A stretch of 64,000 nt of DNA from Ptiloglossa arizonensis (lineage: Eukaryota; Arthropoda; Insecta; Hymenoptera; Colletidae). A model generated the notes under the pieces. The model did not search any database and was not told where the DNA came from. It saw nothing but the letters and a program-made list of their open reading frames with translations. Position 1 is the first letter of the stretch, and the number at the start of each line of letters is the position of its first letter. The translations under genes and the position numbers were made by a program. Below are positions 38,197-50,296 of the stretch, piece after piece. Location: positions 2,813,029-2,877,028 of the forward strand of contig NC_135061.1 of the NCBI RefSeq assembly GCF_051014685.1, read 5' to 3'.

Positions 38197-39231
38197 TTAA
38201 TCAATGATATAATCACCCTCATTATCAACAACCTTTTGCCATCTAGTGTGCAAATTTTCAATGCCGGATCGATAAAAATCAATTGGTTTTTGAGCAAAAT
38301 ATACAGAGATGGCATTTTGAATATCATCCAAATTTGCAAATCTTTTGCCACTTAGAAAGTGTTGAAGCGATCGGAATAAATGGAAATCCGATGGTGCAAC
38401 ATCGGGCGAGTATGGTGGGTGAGGCAGTACCTCCCACCCCAATTTATTAATTTTTGCCAAGGTTCGTCTTGCGCAGTGCGGTCTTGCATTATCGTGTTGC
38501 AGAATAACGCCTTTTCTCTTGACAATCGCTGGCCACTTTTCAATTAAAGATTTATTTACACGATCTAATTGTTCACAGTAAAGGTCTGCATTCACAGTCT
38601 GTCCAGGTTTCAGCACTTCAAAATGAACAACGCCGCGAATACTCCACCAAACACACAAAAGGGCCTTTTTGGGGTGTAAACCTGGCTTAGCAGTACTTTG
38701 TGGCGATTCATTTGGAGAGAGCCACTGCCTTTTGCGTTTTGGATAATCATAAAGAACCCACTTTTCATCTCCGGTGATCAAGCGATCAAAAAACGCTTCT
38801 GTATTGTGCCGTTGAAGCAATAAGTTGCATGTGGTGGATCGGTTAGCCTTGTTCTCTTCGGACAGATTATGCGGGACCCAAACACCTGCTCTGCTTACTT
38901 TCCCAATCTGCTGCAAATGTTCTTGGATGGTCGACCAAGGTTGGTTAAGACTGTTTGACAATTCCTCGATTGTCTGACACGGATTTGCTTCCACTTCCGC
39001 ACTTAACACGTCATTGTCTAACGTTGTTGGTCTTCCTGATCGATACGAGTCGGAAAGATCAAAATTACCGGATTTGAACTTGGAAAACCACCTTTGGCAT
39101 TTACGAACGTCTAATGCATTTGGATAAACATCGCAAATGTTTTTGGTAGCAACTGTTGCGTTACTACCCTTGCGAAACTCAAGAAGCATGCAATGCCGGA
39201 TATGTACCTCTTCTGGTATTTGGCTGGCCAT
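38197..39231 (-). CDS. Mariner transposase, D,D34D
   Basis: Cut-and-paste DNA transposase acting in the nucleus: it binds the element ends, excises the DNA and inserts it at TA. I chose the ATG at 39231 (MASQIPEEVH, 344 residues). The frame extends three codons upstream to a TTG, but a eukaryotic start is more likely at ATG, and Mos1-type proteins are about 345 residues. Residues 1-110 form the paired helix-turn-helix DNA-binding part, with a GRP linker at 66-68. The WVPHNL motif is at 118-123. The catalytic triad is D155 (TGDEKW), D247 (QHDNARPH) and D282 (APSDFHLF), with 34 residues between the last two. YSPDVAP is at 274-280. All family motifs are present and no stop or frameshift is seen, so the enzyme may be functional. 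The sequence looks closest to cecropia/mellifera-type mariners, but the subfamily is not certain. Confidence 0.97.
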   Translation of the reverse strand: MASQIPEEVHIRHCMLLEFRKGSNATVATKNICDVYPNALDVRKCQRWFSKFKSGNFDLSDSYRSGRPTTLDNDVLSAEVEANPCQTIEELSNSLNQPWSTIQEHLQQIGKVSRAGVWVPHNLSEENKANRSTTCNLLLQRHNTEAFFDRLITGDEKWVLYDYPKRKRQWLSPNESPQSTAKPGLHPKKALLCVWWSIRGVVHFEVLKPGQTVNADLYCEQLDRVNKSLIEKWPAIVKRKGVILQHDNARPHCARRTLAKINKLGWEVLPHPPYSPDVAPSDFHLFRSLQHFLSGKRFANLDDIQNAISVYFAQKPIDFYRSGIENLHTRWQKVVDNEGDYIID

Positions 39232-39369
39232 TTCACCCAAAATTGTAAAGAAAAATTTTAAATTTAATTATTTACAACTAAACAAGTCACTATAACCTCA
39301 GAATGTCTTTGCTACGACTTTAATGTACACAATGAGCTGACAAATGACAATCAAATAGTGACATGCGCA

Positions 39370-39398
39370 GAAACGACATTACTTTCCGGTCCACCTAA
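39370..39398. repeat. Mariner terminal inverted repeat (transposase 5' side)
   Basis: Read inward on the minus strand, it begins TTAGGTGGACC. It lies 139 bp upstream of the start codon, so the promoter must lie in that leader or in the repeat itself. Confidence 0.95.
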
Positions 39399-39400
39399 TA

Positions 39401-42400
39401 GATGATGACATTTAACGAGAAGTTGCTTGCACCGCGTGGCTCGTGCAACGAACACCGACTAGACACCCCAGCCTCAGCGAATGGAACACCTAAATATGCC
39501 ATGCTTCTATATATCTCACTGGAGTTATCAATTCCCGAGCGAGGCTCGCGTTATATATTTCATTCTTCCGGGTATAAGAGATTGATCCGTACGGTCGGTG
39601 TTGTGCTGTTGCCATCGTTGCTGTTAACATCATCGTCAACGTCAACGTTGTCTGCTCCACGCACCAGGCTGTCTATCGCGCACGATTGCGCACCGGCGAA
39701 GATACCGAAACGATCGGCTGGGATTTCGGTGCGACGAATGCGTTTTCGCATAAATGCTGACTCCACGTGAACATTCGGGTCCATACTTCGTTCGTCACCG
39801 CAACCGCGCGAGGGATAACGCGTATCAATTTGAGGTCACCGTACGAACGATGTTGTCGATAATAAATCGTAACCGAATGATCATTTCTTGCGAAGCGATT
39901 CAATTTATAATCAGATGGCATCGGTGGTTTGTTTCCAGGCAACGGTGAAGCTACGGTCAATCCAATTGATGGATATTTGTATGTGTGTATATATATATAT
40001 TCATGTACGTTCGCGTTTCGGAAATTAATAATTTCGTGTAAATGCAATTTTAGACTCGGTGGTACACCACCGGTAATCGCGGCGTAAAATTTGACAAATG
40101 TAATCGAAACTTTCGACTGTCAGAGTCACCGGTGGAACTTCACGAACTTTCGTCGTTGGAAATTTTATTACCGTGTCTATCGAAACAAACTCTTTCAAAG
40201 GAACTCGTTCAAATCGGTGGAATTACGTAGCGTTGAAACGTTAATAAAATACGGAGCCACGAACCGGTGAGACTTTTTCGCGAAGAGATTCAAGGATTTC
40301 GAAACACACACGAGTGAATTTCTTTCGACCTATTTACACGCGTAATTAAATGCAGTTGGTAAATTTGATCAAATGGAAATCTACCAAAGAAGTGTTCCAT
40401 GTTTGTTTCTCTAGATTGTAAAATTAACAGGAATATTTCGAAAATATTTCTCTATTTGAAATTTTTCAGTTTCCAAACGGCTGCAAGAAGAATTGTTTAC
40501 GCGTATCGATAGTGGTGGTCGTTTCGAAAGAAAAACTTTTCGTAACCAATCCACCTGTTCCATTCCAACAGTACACTCACCCTCAATCGTCTTCAAATCA
40601 GTTGCGATTCGATCGATTGCATATCGAGCGCGAAACCGTGCAACGATTGCACTTAAATCTAGAATCAAACAATTGGAGAAAACCGATGCAGCTACGCGCA
40701 AGCTATGTCTAATTTAAATTGCATACAGTTGCTTTCGTGAATAAATGATTCACGGGGGACTTGGTATTCAAGCCGTGCAGTTGTGCACAATATTAAGTTC
40801 GCGTGCAACGAAAAGAAACGAGAACCTCTTTCCAGTATGCAAGAATGCACTTGTAGGATGGAAGAAATGCCACGTACTTAGTGCAGTAATATTTTCACTC
40901 TGCGTCTAACTGGTGACACATGTTTACATATTTTTCGAAATATTTAAATATTAATAGACGATTACCTTACGTTGTTATCGTTTTATTTCGAATAAATCGT
41001 TTTATTCGTTCGTTTTTTTCTTTGCAATTCGACCGCGACAGATGATGGGTAATTTTTCTACGTTGCACTTGCACGTTGCACATCTCGATGCTATGCACCA
41101 AGGGTTAGAAGGACCAATACTTCGAGAGAACAACGCTAACTTTATTAACTTAAGGAAGATATACTACGCGAGAGTCTTGAAATAGTTCCTATTTCACCAA
41201 GCTTCAGCGAGAAACTAGCCACGAGCCACTCTTCGAAGTCTAAACTATATCCTTTGTTATAGTTTACCGAACTGTTCGTTCGGTGTCTATTGTGCGGAGC
41301 TAATCAATTGACCTCTGAAAGGAATTACAAATCGTATTGTCTCAGACGTTTTAATGACTTCAAAGGCACTAAGGAAAAATTACTCGACGTAATTACATAC
41401 AAATACACATTTCCTTTACACGTGATACTGCATTCCCATAATTCAGGAGTCATCTTTCCAGCTTCCATCTGTACAAAACGTGTTCGAGTCGCACGTGCTA
41501 CGATACTGTAATTCTCGTGTGTAATAATCGTTCAGATCCAATCTATGTGAGAATATCTTTACTCAATAGCGAGGAAATTACGTCTATATTGTAAATTCAG
41601 TCGTTTACAAGATTCTACTCGAATTCTTACGGTTTTAACTAAATATATATAAAATGTGTACATATTTGTACTCACGAACTACGAATTTATCGATGAATTG
41701 TTTCCTCGATGAATTTAACGCCCTTGGAATTTCACATTGTAAAGGGGGATATTTTGAGTAACTTTTTCAAATATTTTGTTACTATACTTACATTGAATTT
41801 TACTCGTACTCCACCGTTCGGTGGTTCGATTGTATAAAGTTATTATTGTGTACACTTTACGAGCACAATTCGTTTATACAATGCAAGAATTCGCACGAAA
41901 TTAAACTTAATGCGTTAAACACGTGTTTACGAATTCCGATAATTTGTTTTCGAAAATCACACGTACGCGAAAAAAATATTTGAACACCGTATCGACGAAG
42001 TTCGACAAATATTTAATAATATCTGTGGTATTTTATTTCATCGCGGACGAACGAAATCAGAGACGAGAGAAATGTATCGTATGATACACGAAGACCGTGT
42101 TTAAACGAATAATATTAAAATACGATAGTACAGCGGTAATATTCAGTTACCGGTGTTCCAAGTAATAATTGTGTTGGGCGTGTGGTTTACGTGACGAGTC
42201 GTAAATTTGTTCGACACTACAGCGTATCGCGGTATACCACTAATAAACTATTTCTATTGCAAATTACCGTACTAAAACCGCATCGAAATTGAATTACGCC
42301 AATTGGAGAAAATAGAAACGAACTTTGCGATCGAACTAAAAATATGACGATGGACAAGGAACATTCTGATCCTGATTCGAAAATGGAGCACGAAGAATAA

Positions 42401-42590
42401 AGAAGATCTACACTTGATAATTGTTCACATTATGGAGGAAACGTAACCTCGTCTCGGTGGTTAACTATTGGATGGAAAATTAGCGAAGTAAATACCATTT
42501 TGTTTATATACATTATCGTAAATATCGAACAGTCGTTGTCCTCCTGGCTTTTAAACTTTGTTCAATTGCGACGATTATACGCTTATTATC
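39401..42590. other. Unassigned interval
   Basis: No gene recognised in 3.2 kb. A short TA/TG stretch lies at about 39980-40000. Frames at 39402-40047 overlap on both strands and show no domain. Confidence 0.4.
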
Positions 42591-43240
42591 GATGAAAAAT
42601 TGGAAAGGTGAAACTACTATTTAAAGTTTTATCTTTCTAATGTTATCTTGGGATCTATCCAAGATTCAAGGAACAAATTTTGTAATAAAATTCTCGAATT
42701 AGTAACAAAGTCGTGGATATTCTATAAGCAGTGAATCGAAAGATCGATAGTAGTGATATTCTTGATAAAAGTGAACACGATATTGGTTATTGTGAATCTG
42801 TTCTTGGAAAGTAAATTCTGATTGGTCGAATATTTCTTGACTTTTATTTTGGTTAAATATTCGCTACAATATTTCCCTTTTAAAATTAATCTGTTGTCGA
42901 GTTTGAGAATTCGTCGATGAAAAATTGGAAAGGTGAATCTACTATTTAAAGTTTTATCTTTCTAATGTTATCTTGGGATTTATTCAAGATTCAAGGAACA
43001 AATTTTGTAATAAAATTCTCGAATTAGTAACAAAGTCGTGGATATTCTATAAACAGTGAATCGAAAGATCGATAGTAGTGATATTCTTGATAAAAGTGAA
43101 CACGATATTGGTTATTGTGAATCTGTTCTTGGAAAGTAAATTCTGATTGGTCGAATATTTCTTGATTTCTATTTTGGTTAAATACTCTCTGCAATATTTC
43201 CCTTTTAAAATTAATCTGTTGTCGAGTTTGAGAATTCGTC
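42591..43240. repeat. 325-bp tandem duplication
   Basis: gatgaaaaattggaaaggtga starts at 42591 and 42916; a third start, gatggaaaattcc, occurs at 43241, where the similarity stops. The two units differ at few sites (for example gggatctatcc/gggatttattc). Units include aagatcgatagtagtgat and ctgattggtcgaatatttc. Confidence 0.95.
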
Positions 43241-46084
43241 GATGGAAAATTCCAGAAAAGAACTGCGACTATTGTTCGTACACCCATAATCCAGCAGCAC
43301 GTGTATCGATACTAAAAAATTGCAAATTTTCCAAGTCGAAATGATTTTTGTGACGCAACCAACAATATTACGAAACCGTACGTTACACGACTTTTGTACG
43401 GGACGAAATTTCATTAAAAATTGGTATTCACGTAAAAAGAAATTCTTGGAATTAATTCTCGTCGAGAGTAGAATAGAAATTAATTAACGAAATGTCGAGG
43501 TACTAGAATCCCTCGCTTTTTGAAAAATTCATGTCTTTAGGGACGGAGAATTAGAATTGTTCGTTTGCATTATTAAAGAAAAAAAAAGAAATACTTATTT
43601 CATGGTATAGTGGTAGTATTTATTCTTGTATAAAATTGTTCAGAAAACCTTTTTGCGGTTTACCTCGTGCATACAATACAGCCACACAGTTTCGTTCTTA
43701 TCACGCACACAAACTTTATGCCATCTCGTTTCATCTGCATAAAAATCCCGTGTTGTTACAACTGAGTAATACTAAATGATAAATTCAATATTTTACAAAT
43801 TTTAACTTAACCATCTTTGATAACTATCGGTACAATTATTGCATCTAGTCTCGAATGTGTGTATTTGCATTCGAAAGCTAAATCAAGTAACAAATCTAAT
43901 CAACACTGTTTCTATTAACACAATTGGTATCAACGATCACCTTGAACGAACTTAAATCGATTAAATCCACTTACCAACAATCTTCGATCCGAAACAGTAA
44001 CAATACCATTATTATTCCATTATATATGTCTCGTCCAAGTGAAGATCAAAAATCAAAATTAACCTAGAAAATCGACTTATAAAAATAAAAATTAATAAAA
44101 ATTCCGGCACAAAGACAAGCTACATATACACGTTGTTATTAACATAACATTAAAATCGCGTTGCAACGACGTCCAGATCTTAAGATTCACTCTTTCCATT
44201 CAATATTATCAGCTTCGATCACCCATTTTGCTGGTCGATCGAACAAAGTCGGATACGTTGGAATAATTACGAAAGAATCCTTGTTTCCTTCTTTTTAATT
44301 GGCAATGTATCACGTGGGACAAACGACACGGAATAATCCTGCAGGGTAGGCTAATCGCTAATCTGAATGGCGAGCAGTCGGTCGCGATGCAAGGCCGACA
44401 GCAATCCGTAACGTTGTAGCTCCCTTTCGTTCTCTGGGATATGTTTGGCGTAAGTGGGACAGCGTCGTCATACCTCGCTTGGCAGGATAATAATAATAAT
44501 TATCGGGAACCGAATCTACAAACCATGCACGACAGCATTCGCGTCCACGTACACGGTAAGACGACAATTGTTTCGAAACGTTCCCAAGCTGCGACGCGGC
44601 GTTCTGAAAGGAGCTGGAAACAAAAGAGAATCCCAGCCGAGCGTGGTCTACACGTCAGTGATGTACAGCGTGTCTATAAATGTGTGCCGTTTGAAATAAT
44701 TATTAAACGGCGCGAGAAACCGGCTGGAGGGAAGCGTAACGAAATTTTCTTTCGCGCAGGAATCCGATACCGCGAAATAGAAAATATTATATTTTCATAT
44801 AGGTAGGAGAGTGTGACGTTGACAATGTCACATAGGTACACGTGACGCGTGATATTCCCTTTTTTAACGTTTTCGTACAGTTTTGGAAACACGTGCTGGG
44901 AAATACGGAAACATATATTTATTCTTCTCCAAAATAGTGAAAATAAATCCCGCGAAATTCTGAAGTGAGTTTCACCGTGGATCGGTCTCGATAGAAATCG
45001 AAACGAATCGTGTGCGAGCCTTGTACACGTGTATTTACGAATCTATGTGTAAGATGACGAGAGAAATAATTTTCGACGAGTTCATTGTAGTTCTGTAACA
45101 CGAACGCAGCGAGAGAAATTTTTCTTTTTGAAATTATTTGTCAGTATCGGTTCGTTTATTTTATACTTCCATCGATAAGAAAGAAACTACCGATATTAAA
45201 TTGACCGGGTGAAATTTATCCCAAGGATATTGTTTCTATCGTTAAAATTGAACGAGCTGTTTAAGTGATCGGTTTTTTGTATACTCGAGTTTCTATATTC
45301 GAGGTTTTGTGTTACTCGGTTATTCGAAACACCGGTTATATTCAAGATGGTCAGTTTCGAAAACTGGTGTCACACAATAACGGGGACACCTCCAGGAATG
45401 ATCGATACGCGTATCTAGGGAATGCACCGACATACTGTTGGCCCCTTACGCGCCTGTGGTGCACGCATCAATGCACATTGCACCACTTCGCGATTTGCTT
45501 TTCACCCTTTGCGGTTCGAGTTATAGTCGTCCATTCGTTCCAATTAGTCGACGCCCGTTTACAGCTCTGCCCGAAACTATCGAAACGGCACAGTTTTCAG
45601 AATACAAATTCCCCTAACTACGAAAAGAATCGAACTGCAATTCGATCACAAAAGGTCGATTTAGGGGACGAATTGCTACAAAAGGTTTGGAAAACCGATC
45701 GTGTATCGAGAGTCTGGTATATCATCGATCAAAAATAATAAATATGACAAAGAAAAGCTCGAAGTTGGATACATCGAAAAAAAAACAGAAAAATGAACGA
45801 AGAAATCGGTTTAAAAACTGTACCGAAAATCTGACAAAGAAATCGATTTAAAAATTGTACCGAAAATATTCCAAATCGAAGACGAGATAAGTGAAAAGAC
45901 AAGAAAAGAATTCGCAAGAAAAGAACATTAAAGGAAAATTAGAAGTTGCAGGACCATTGTTACATAATGACTTTATTTTTTGTTTTTTTCTTTTTCTTGT
46001 TAACGATCATTTTCAATTGATTGTTATTTCTTTTACGCAAGTTTGCTGAAATTACATTAATTTCAATTCTTAATCGATTCTAAT
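43241..46084. other. Unassigned interval
   Basis: No gene recognised. There is a short direct duplication of about 39 bp at 45800-45870 (gaaatcg(g/a)tttaaaaa, tgtaccgaaaat). Open frames at 44441-44806 and 45265-45738 lack recognisable domains. Confidence 0.4.
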
Positions 46085-46262
46085 CTCAGTTGTTCCTCAT
46101 TGGTCGACACTGAATGCGTTTAATAATATAACGAATAAATCCCATTAAATGTGAAACGCAGTTACGTTAAAAGAGTATAGTCACGAGTTCGGAATAACGA
46201 ATGAGAAAAAAATTAAATTTAAATATTTAATATGTACATTACTGCTTTCTAACAGAAGAAAT
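46085..46262 (+). repeat. Dispersed direct repeat, copy 1
   Basis: agtcacgagttcggaataac, gaatgagaaaaaaattaaat and aatatttaatatgtacatta match 47100-47215. This is the more diverged of three copies in 2 kb. Confidence 0.75.
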
Positions 46263-47034
46263 TGAATTCTATTAGCTTGAAAAGTTTTCGAGCAATGCCC
46301 ATTTACCATAACCTTTGCATATTTCGTATGTAAGAATGTGAACTATTTCATAAGCACAGTGTGCTACCTTATTCGTAGTAGGGGAACATATTTCACAAGA
46401 ATTTTTTAATCAACTCTGGTTTCGAACAATGACCGAGCTATTACAATACATCTGTAAAAGAAAATTCTACAGATTCGTGTAGTTCATTCTTACGGCAAGC
46501 AGAAATATTATTTGCAAGCGGGACAAACCTTGAAGAATATTTCCAAGAGAAATTTTCAAACGAAGTGCCAAAGATGAAAATTCTAAACGAATCCAGATTA
46601 ATAAAATGTATAACAAGTCCATCTAAGTGGGTGGAAGAGTTCGAAATCTAGTTCAAACTTTAAGTGATTCACGGACCGAAAGTTTAATAACAGTATACTT
46701 AAATTGTATCTTTCGGAACTAGTTTATCGTTAAATGAAAGCTGTAATTCTTCTTTAAAGACATTTTTCAGAAATTGTTAACCCGGATAATTAAAGAGTAA
46801 GTTGAATAGAACGAATTCTCGATTAATAACATTTCAACGCAGATGCATTTAACAAGTAATTATCAAACTGTCGTACATTCAATTGTAACCGTTAAACTTG
46901 GTTAAATTGTTAGGAATAAATGTCCGAAGAGAATCAAAATTGCCAATTATTTTTTCCACGGTAATTTTCGGAAATTGTGCAACTTTTGTTTGAAATATTT
47001 TTCAATATCATTTATAATTTGAAAGTTATTCGTG
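46263..47034. other. Unassigned AT-rich interval
   Basis: No gene or repeat recognised. Confidence 0.4.
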
Positions 47035-47215
47035 TAAAAATAAAATGGATGGATTTCGCATCAAATCAAAGTTAACAATGTACTACGTTACTCTTTCATC
47101 GTACTATAACGTTAAAATTGTAGTCACGAGTGTACGTTCGGAATAACGAATGAGAAAAAAATTAAATTTAAATATTTAATATGTGCATTATAGTTTTCTA
47201 ACAGAAAGCTATAAC
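47035..47215 (+). repeat. Dispersed direct repeat, copy 2 (left flank of mariner relic)
   Basis: aagttaacaatgtactacg, actctttcatcgtactataa, ttgtagtcacgagtgtacgt and tcggaataacgaatgagaa recur at 48052-48158 in the same orientation. The two copies bracket the 108-bp array and the transposase relic. Confidence 0.85.
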
Positions 47216-47252
47216 GTAGTGTGCACGTGACGTATTTATCTTACATAGGTTT

Positions 47253-47687
47253 GTCTAAATACTTCTAATTTTTACTTATATAGAAAAAATAAGAAATTCT
47301 ATCGCTCAATTATTTTTCGTGCAAATCACCGAGGTCTTTACGCACAACTAATGGAAAGATCACTAAATACTTCTAATTTTTACTTACATAGAAAAAATAA
47401 GAAATTCTATCGCTCAATTATTTTTCGTGCAAATCACCGAGGTCTTTACGCACAACTAATGGAAAGATCACTAAATACTTCTAATTTTTACTTATATAGA
47501 AAAAATAAGAAATTCTATCGCTCAATTATTTTTCGTGCAAATCACCGAGGTCTTTACGCACAACTAATGGAAAGATCACTAAATACTTCTAATTTTTACT
47601 TACATAGAAAAAATAAGAAATTCTATCGCTCAATTATTTTTCGTGCAAATCACCGAGGTCTTTACGCACAACTAATGGAAAGATCAC
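47253..47687 (+). repeat. 108-bp in-frame tandem repeat, 4 copies
   Basis: atggaaagatcac recurs at 47351, 47459, 47567 and 47675, exactly 108 bp apart. Units are almost identical; most differences are tta(t/c)atag. 108 bp is 36 codons, so the frame continues across units and reads HRGLYAQLMERS each time, a segment matching the region before the second catalytic aspartate of mariner transposases. The repeat therefore amplified part of an old transposase gene. Confidence 0.92.
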
Positions 47688-47965
47688 GCGCAGCTGTTGT
47701 TGAAAACAGACGGGGTCTATTGACCCATGGTGTTCCGCTTTTGCACGACAATGCATCGGTCCAAAAGTCGCCTGTTACCCCAAACTGCAGTTAACGCATG
47801 TAGGTTCCAGCCAGCTCGAACCTGCTCCGTATTCTCCGTATTTAGTTGTGATCATTGTTTGTTCCCAAATATAAAGATTTTGGTGCAAGAGCAACGATTT
47901 GGCGCTAAAACTGAGCCGAATGAGAAGCTTTTAACATTAGAAGTATCGTAGATTTTGAAATAAGA
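47640..47965 (+). pseudogene. Mariner transposase relic, frameshifted
   Basis: The plus strand reads AQLMERSRAAVVENRRG, then LTHGVPLLHDNASVQKS, the mariner block around the second catalytic aspartate (codon at 47747). After frame changes, EPAPYSPYL corresponds to the family's PPYSPDL, and CDHCLFPNIK to the block with the third aspartate (codon at 47850); RFGAK follows. The two aspartate codons are 103 nt apart, against 105 expected for D34D, so the net change is a 2-nt loss. The N-terminal half and the ends are absent. It is a different, much older mariner lineage from the one at 38 kb. Not functional. Confidence 0.8.
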
Positions 47966-48044
47966 ACGTCAGAGTACTTGGTAGAAAATATAGTGTCTTT
48001 GAAAATTGTGACAAATCTTGTAAAATACCCTACAGTGTCAACGA

Positions 48045-48160
48045 TAGGTAATTAAAGTTAACCATGTACTACATTACTCTTTCATCATATTATAACGTTA
48101 AAATTGTAGTCACGAGTGTACGTTCGGAATAACGAATGAGAAAAAAGTTAAATTTGCAAA
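48045..48160 (+). repeat. Dispersed direct repeat, copy 3 (right flank of mariner relic)
   Basis: Same sequence as 47035-47185 with few differences (accatgtactacattactc versus acaatgtactacgttactc). It lies about 1.01 kb downstream of copy 2. Confidence 0.85.
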
Positions 48161-49030
48161 ATTCTGCTATTAGTGACCTTGGAAGTTTATCAAGAAAATT
48201 ATAATAATAAAATGCTTGTATCGTGTTTTTAACGTTTCTAAATGTTTCTTAAGTAGTATAGGTATCGTTGGCAAGAGGTTCTTTTTTACATGTTGCCTTT
48301 TTTCACCTCTCAAAGACTCCAATCAGGGGTCTTGAGCAGCTGCGTAGAATGAGCGTGTCACCCTTACCCTTGAAGACAAAAGGTGAAGGGTGGCCTTGGT
48401 CAATATTCTCAACGTAATGACAAAACCTTTTCGAAACTGTTTGTGACTTGTCTTGTTTTCGCAAACCTTGCGAATCGTCAAAACGAAGTATCGAAATATT
48501 TCAAAACGATACACGTTCAAATGTATATTCACTTTTTATTAAACGAGTATGTTCTACAAATTCACCTTTCTGTCATTAAGCGGAAAATTTGTTACATTTT
48601 TTATTAGAACACTTTATTGAAGACGACTTGTCTAACGTGTCTGACCCTTGCTACATATTTCTACTTGATAATATCGTACAACGTGTTTATAATCACTCGG
48701 CTCGTATGTAATAACATGCGTGACGTAAGAATTTTCGAAATTTCACGAAAAAGAAAGCTTCGAACGACAAATCTTCATTTTTCAATCGGTTTTTAAACAA
48801 ACATTCCCACAATTCCACAAATGTTGGCTAATTCGTACACCATTGTATTTTCCAAACCGTATATAAATTCATGGATTCTCATCTCCGCAAGTTTCATTAG
48901 TAGACAAAAATAAGAAATAAAATAAAAAACATTGAAATCGTTGACAAACGTAATGGTAGAAGATACGTGCTTCTGTCCAAACTTTGATCGTTCCCTAATC
49001 AAAAACATGTGACATGGATCGTTCCTTCAA
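48161..49030. other. Unassigned interval
   Basis: No gene recognised. Confidence 0.4.
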
Positions 49031-49345
49031 GATAGTTAACGCGCAAAAATCAATGAAAATTTACAAAAAATATCTTACAATTCGCGAGAAATATAATATC
49101 AAACTTTGAGTAGAGAGTAGACCCTTGCGCACCATTTTAATACCACGACGCACACTGTTTCGAAGGTGGAGGAAAGTTTTATTCTTTCAATGTTAAAAAA
49201 CGAATATTTGAATGCAGTTTCACTGTAGGATAGTTGTCGTATGAAAAGCAATGGAAATTTTTGAAAAATATCTTACAGTTTGCGAGAAATATAATGTCAA
49301 AGTTGGAGTACAGAATAGACCCCTGGCGCGCCATTTTGATGCCAC
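49031..49345. repeat. ~197-bp repeat, left block (2 copies)
   Basis: Anchors aatcaatgaaaattt (49053) and caatggaaatttttg (49251) are 198 bp apart. Units contain gagaaatataatgtcaaagt, gcgcgccattttgatgcc, tgtttcgaaggtggaggaaa and cgaatatttgaatgcagttt. Confidence 0.9.
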
Positions 49346-50296
49346 AACGACCCCAGGATTCTTCATTTCCTTAATTCCTCCCAGCCACTCCAATTGTTTC
49401 CCCTCGTTACACAACCTGACAGCTCTAAGCTCCGAATCGCGTCACTGAGAACCTCAATTTCTATTATCAACGAACTATGAATCACTCAATTATGTTTCAC
49501 TCCACACTACTGGTACTTCTCTCGAAACAACATCGAGTACCTAGACTTTGAACCGCGTCACGATACTCTAGCCTTCGAGTCGATTTTTGCCCATTAGTTG
49601 AAATAAAATAAAAAAAAAACCATCGGTCGGTTCAGCCTTCCGATTTTCTCTCGGTAATTCACTCGAGGAAGGTCTGAATTTGCGCCAAAGTATATATTCA
49701 AAGGGAGTTCGTTGCGTCGTGTAGGCAGTCGCCGGTGTAAGCCCGTTATTCAAATGGTTCGCGTTACCCAGCCGCGATAATACCGTTGTATCCCTTACTT
49801 ACCATTCATATTGTATCAGGATTACGCGGCTACGTCGGAAAACAGTGGTCCGTGCAATAAGGTAACGCGTTCACGAGACGCGGAGAGATCAGAGGAACGC
49901 GAGTCGCTCTAATTGCAATTCCGAATATTCAGTACTGGGCAGCGCGCGTACTATGAGGCTTTTAGCCCGAACGAATTGGATTGTCACGCTCCCAGCATGT
50001 ATTCTTGGGGGCGTTACGGGCTGGGTGGTCGGTCGGCCGATGTTCGACCGTAGCTGGTGTTATACGTTCGAAAACTGGCGCCGTGGAAGGCAGCTTGAGA
50101 CGTCTGCCCGCATACGAGTGACTCCATTGTTCCAACGACCGGCTACGTAGATACACGCGCGTCACTCGACTCACGTAGATTTTCAACTACCTCGTCGAGC
50201 GGCCGTTGAATTTTTCAGAGGGTACCGACTACCGGCCAACGACTGCCCGACGGCGATACGACGAAATTTTTCAAGAAATAAAACAATCTCGCGGAC
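49346..50296. other. ~950-bp segment interrupting the 197-bp array
   Basis: The repeat stops after gatgccac in one unit and resumes at ccctcccgcg...ttttaatacc near 50297. The intervening DNA is more GC-rich and shows no inverted ends, target duplication or gene that I can recognise. It may be inserted DNA, or the array may have grown on either side of it. Confidence 0.5.

Larger units (their letters stand above)
38123..39398 (-). mobile_element. Complete mariner transposon
   Basis: The 1276-bp element is bounded by 29-bp terminal inverted repeats with 27 matches (38123-38151 and 39370-39398), each starting TTAGGKGGACCGGAAAGTAA. A TA dinucleotide flanks both ends (38121-38122 and 39399-39400), the standard mariner target duplication. 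The length is typical of the family (about 1.3 kb). It encodes one uninterrupted transposase on the minus strand. The intact frame and near-identical ends suggest recent arrival. Confidence 0.97.

Noticed and set aside
39232..39240. Upstream TTG start for the mariner transposase
   Set aside because: A eukaryotic gene with an ATG three codons downstream and a family-typical length from that ATG.
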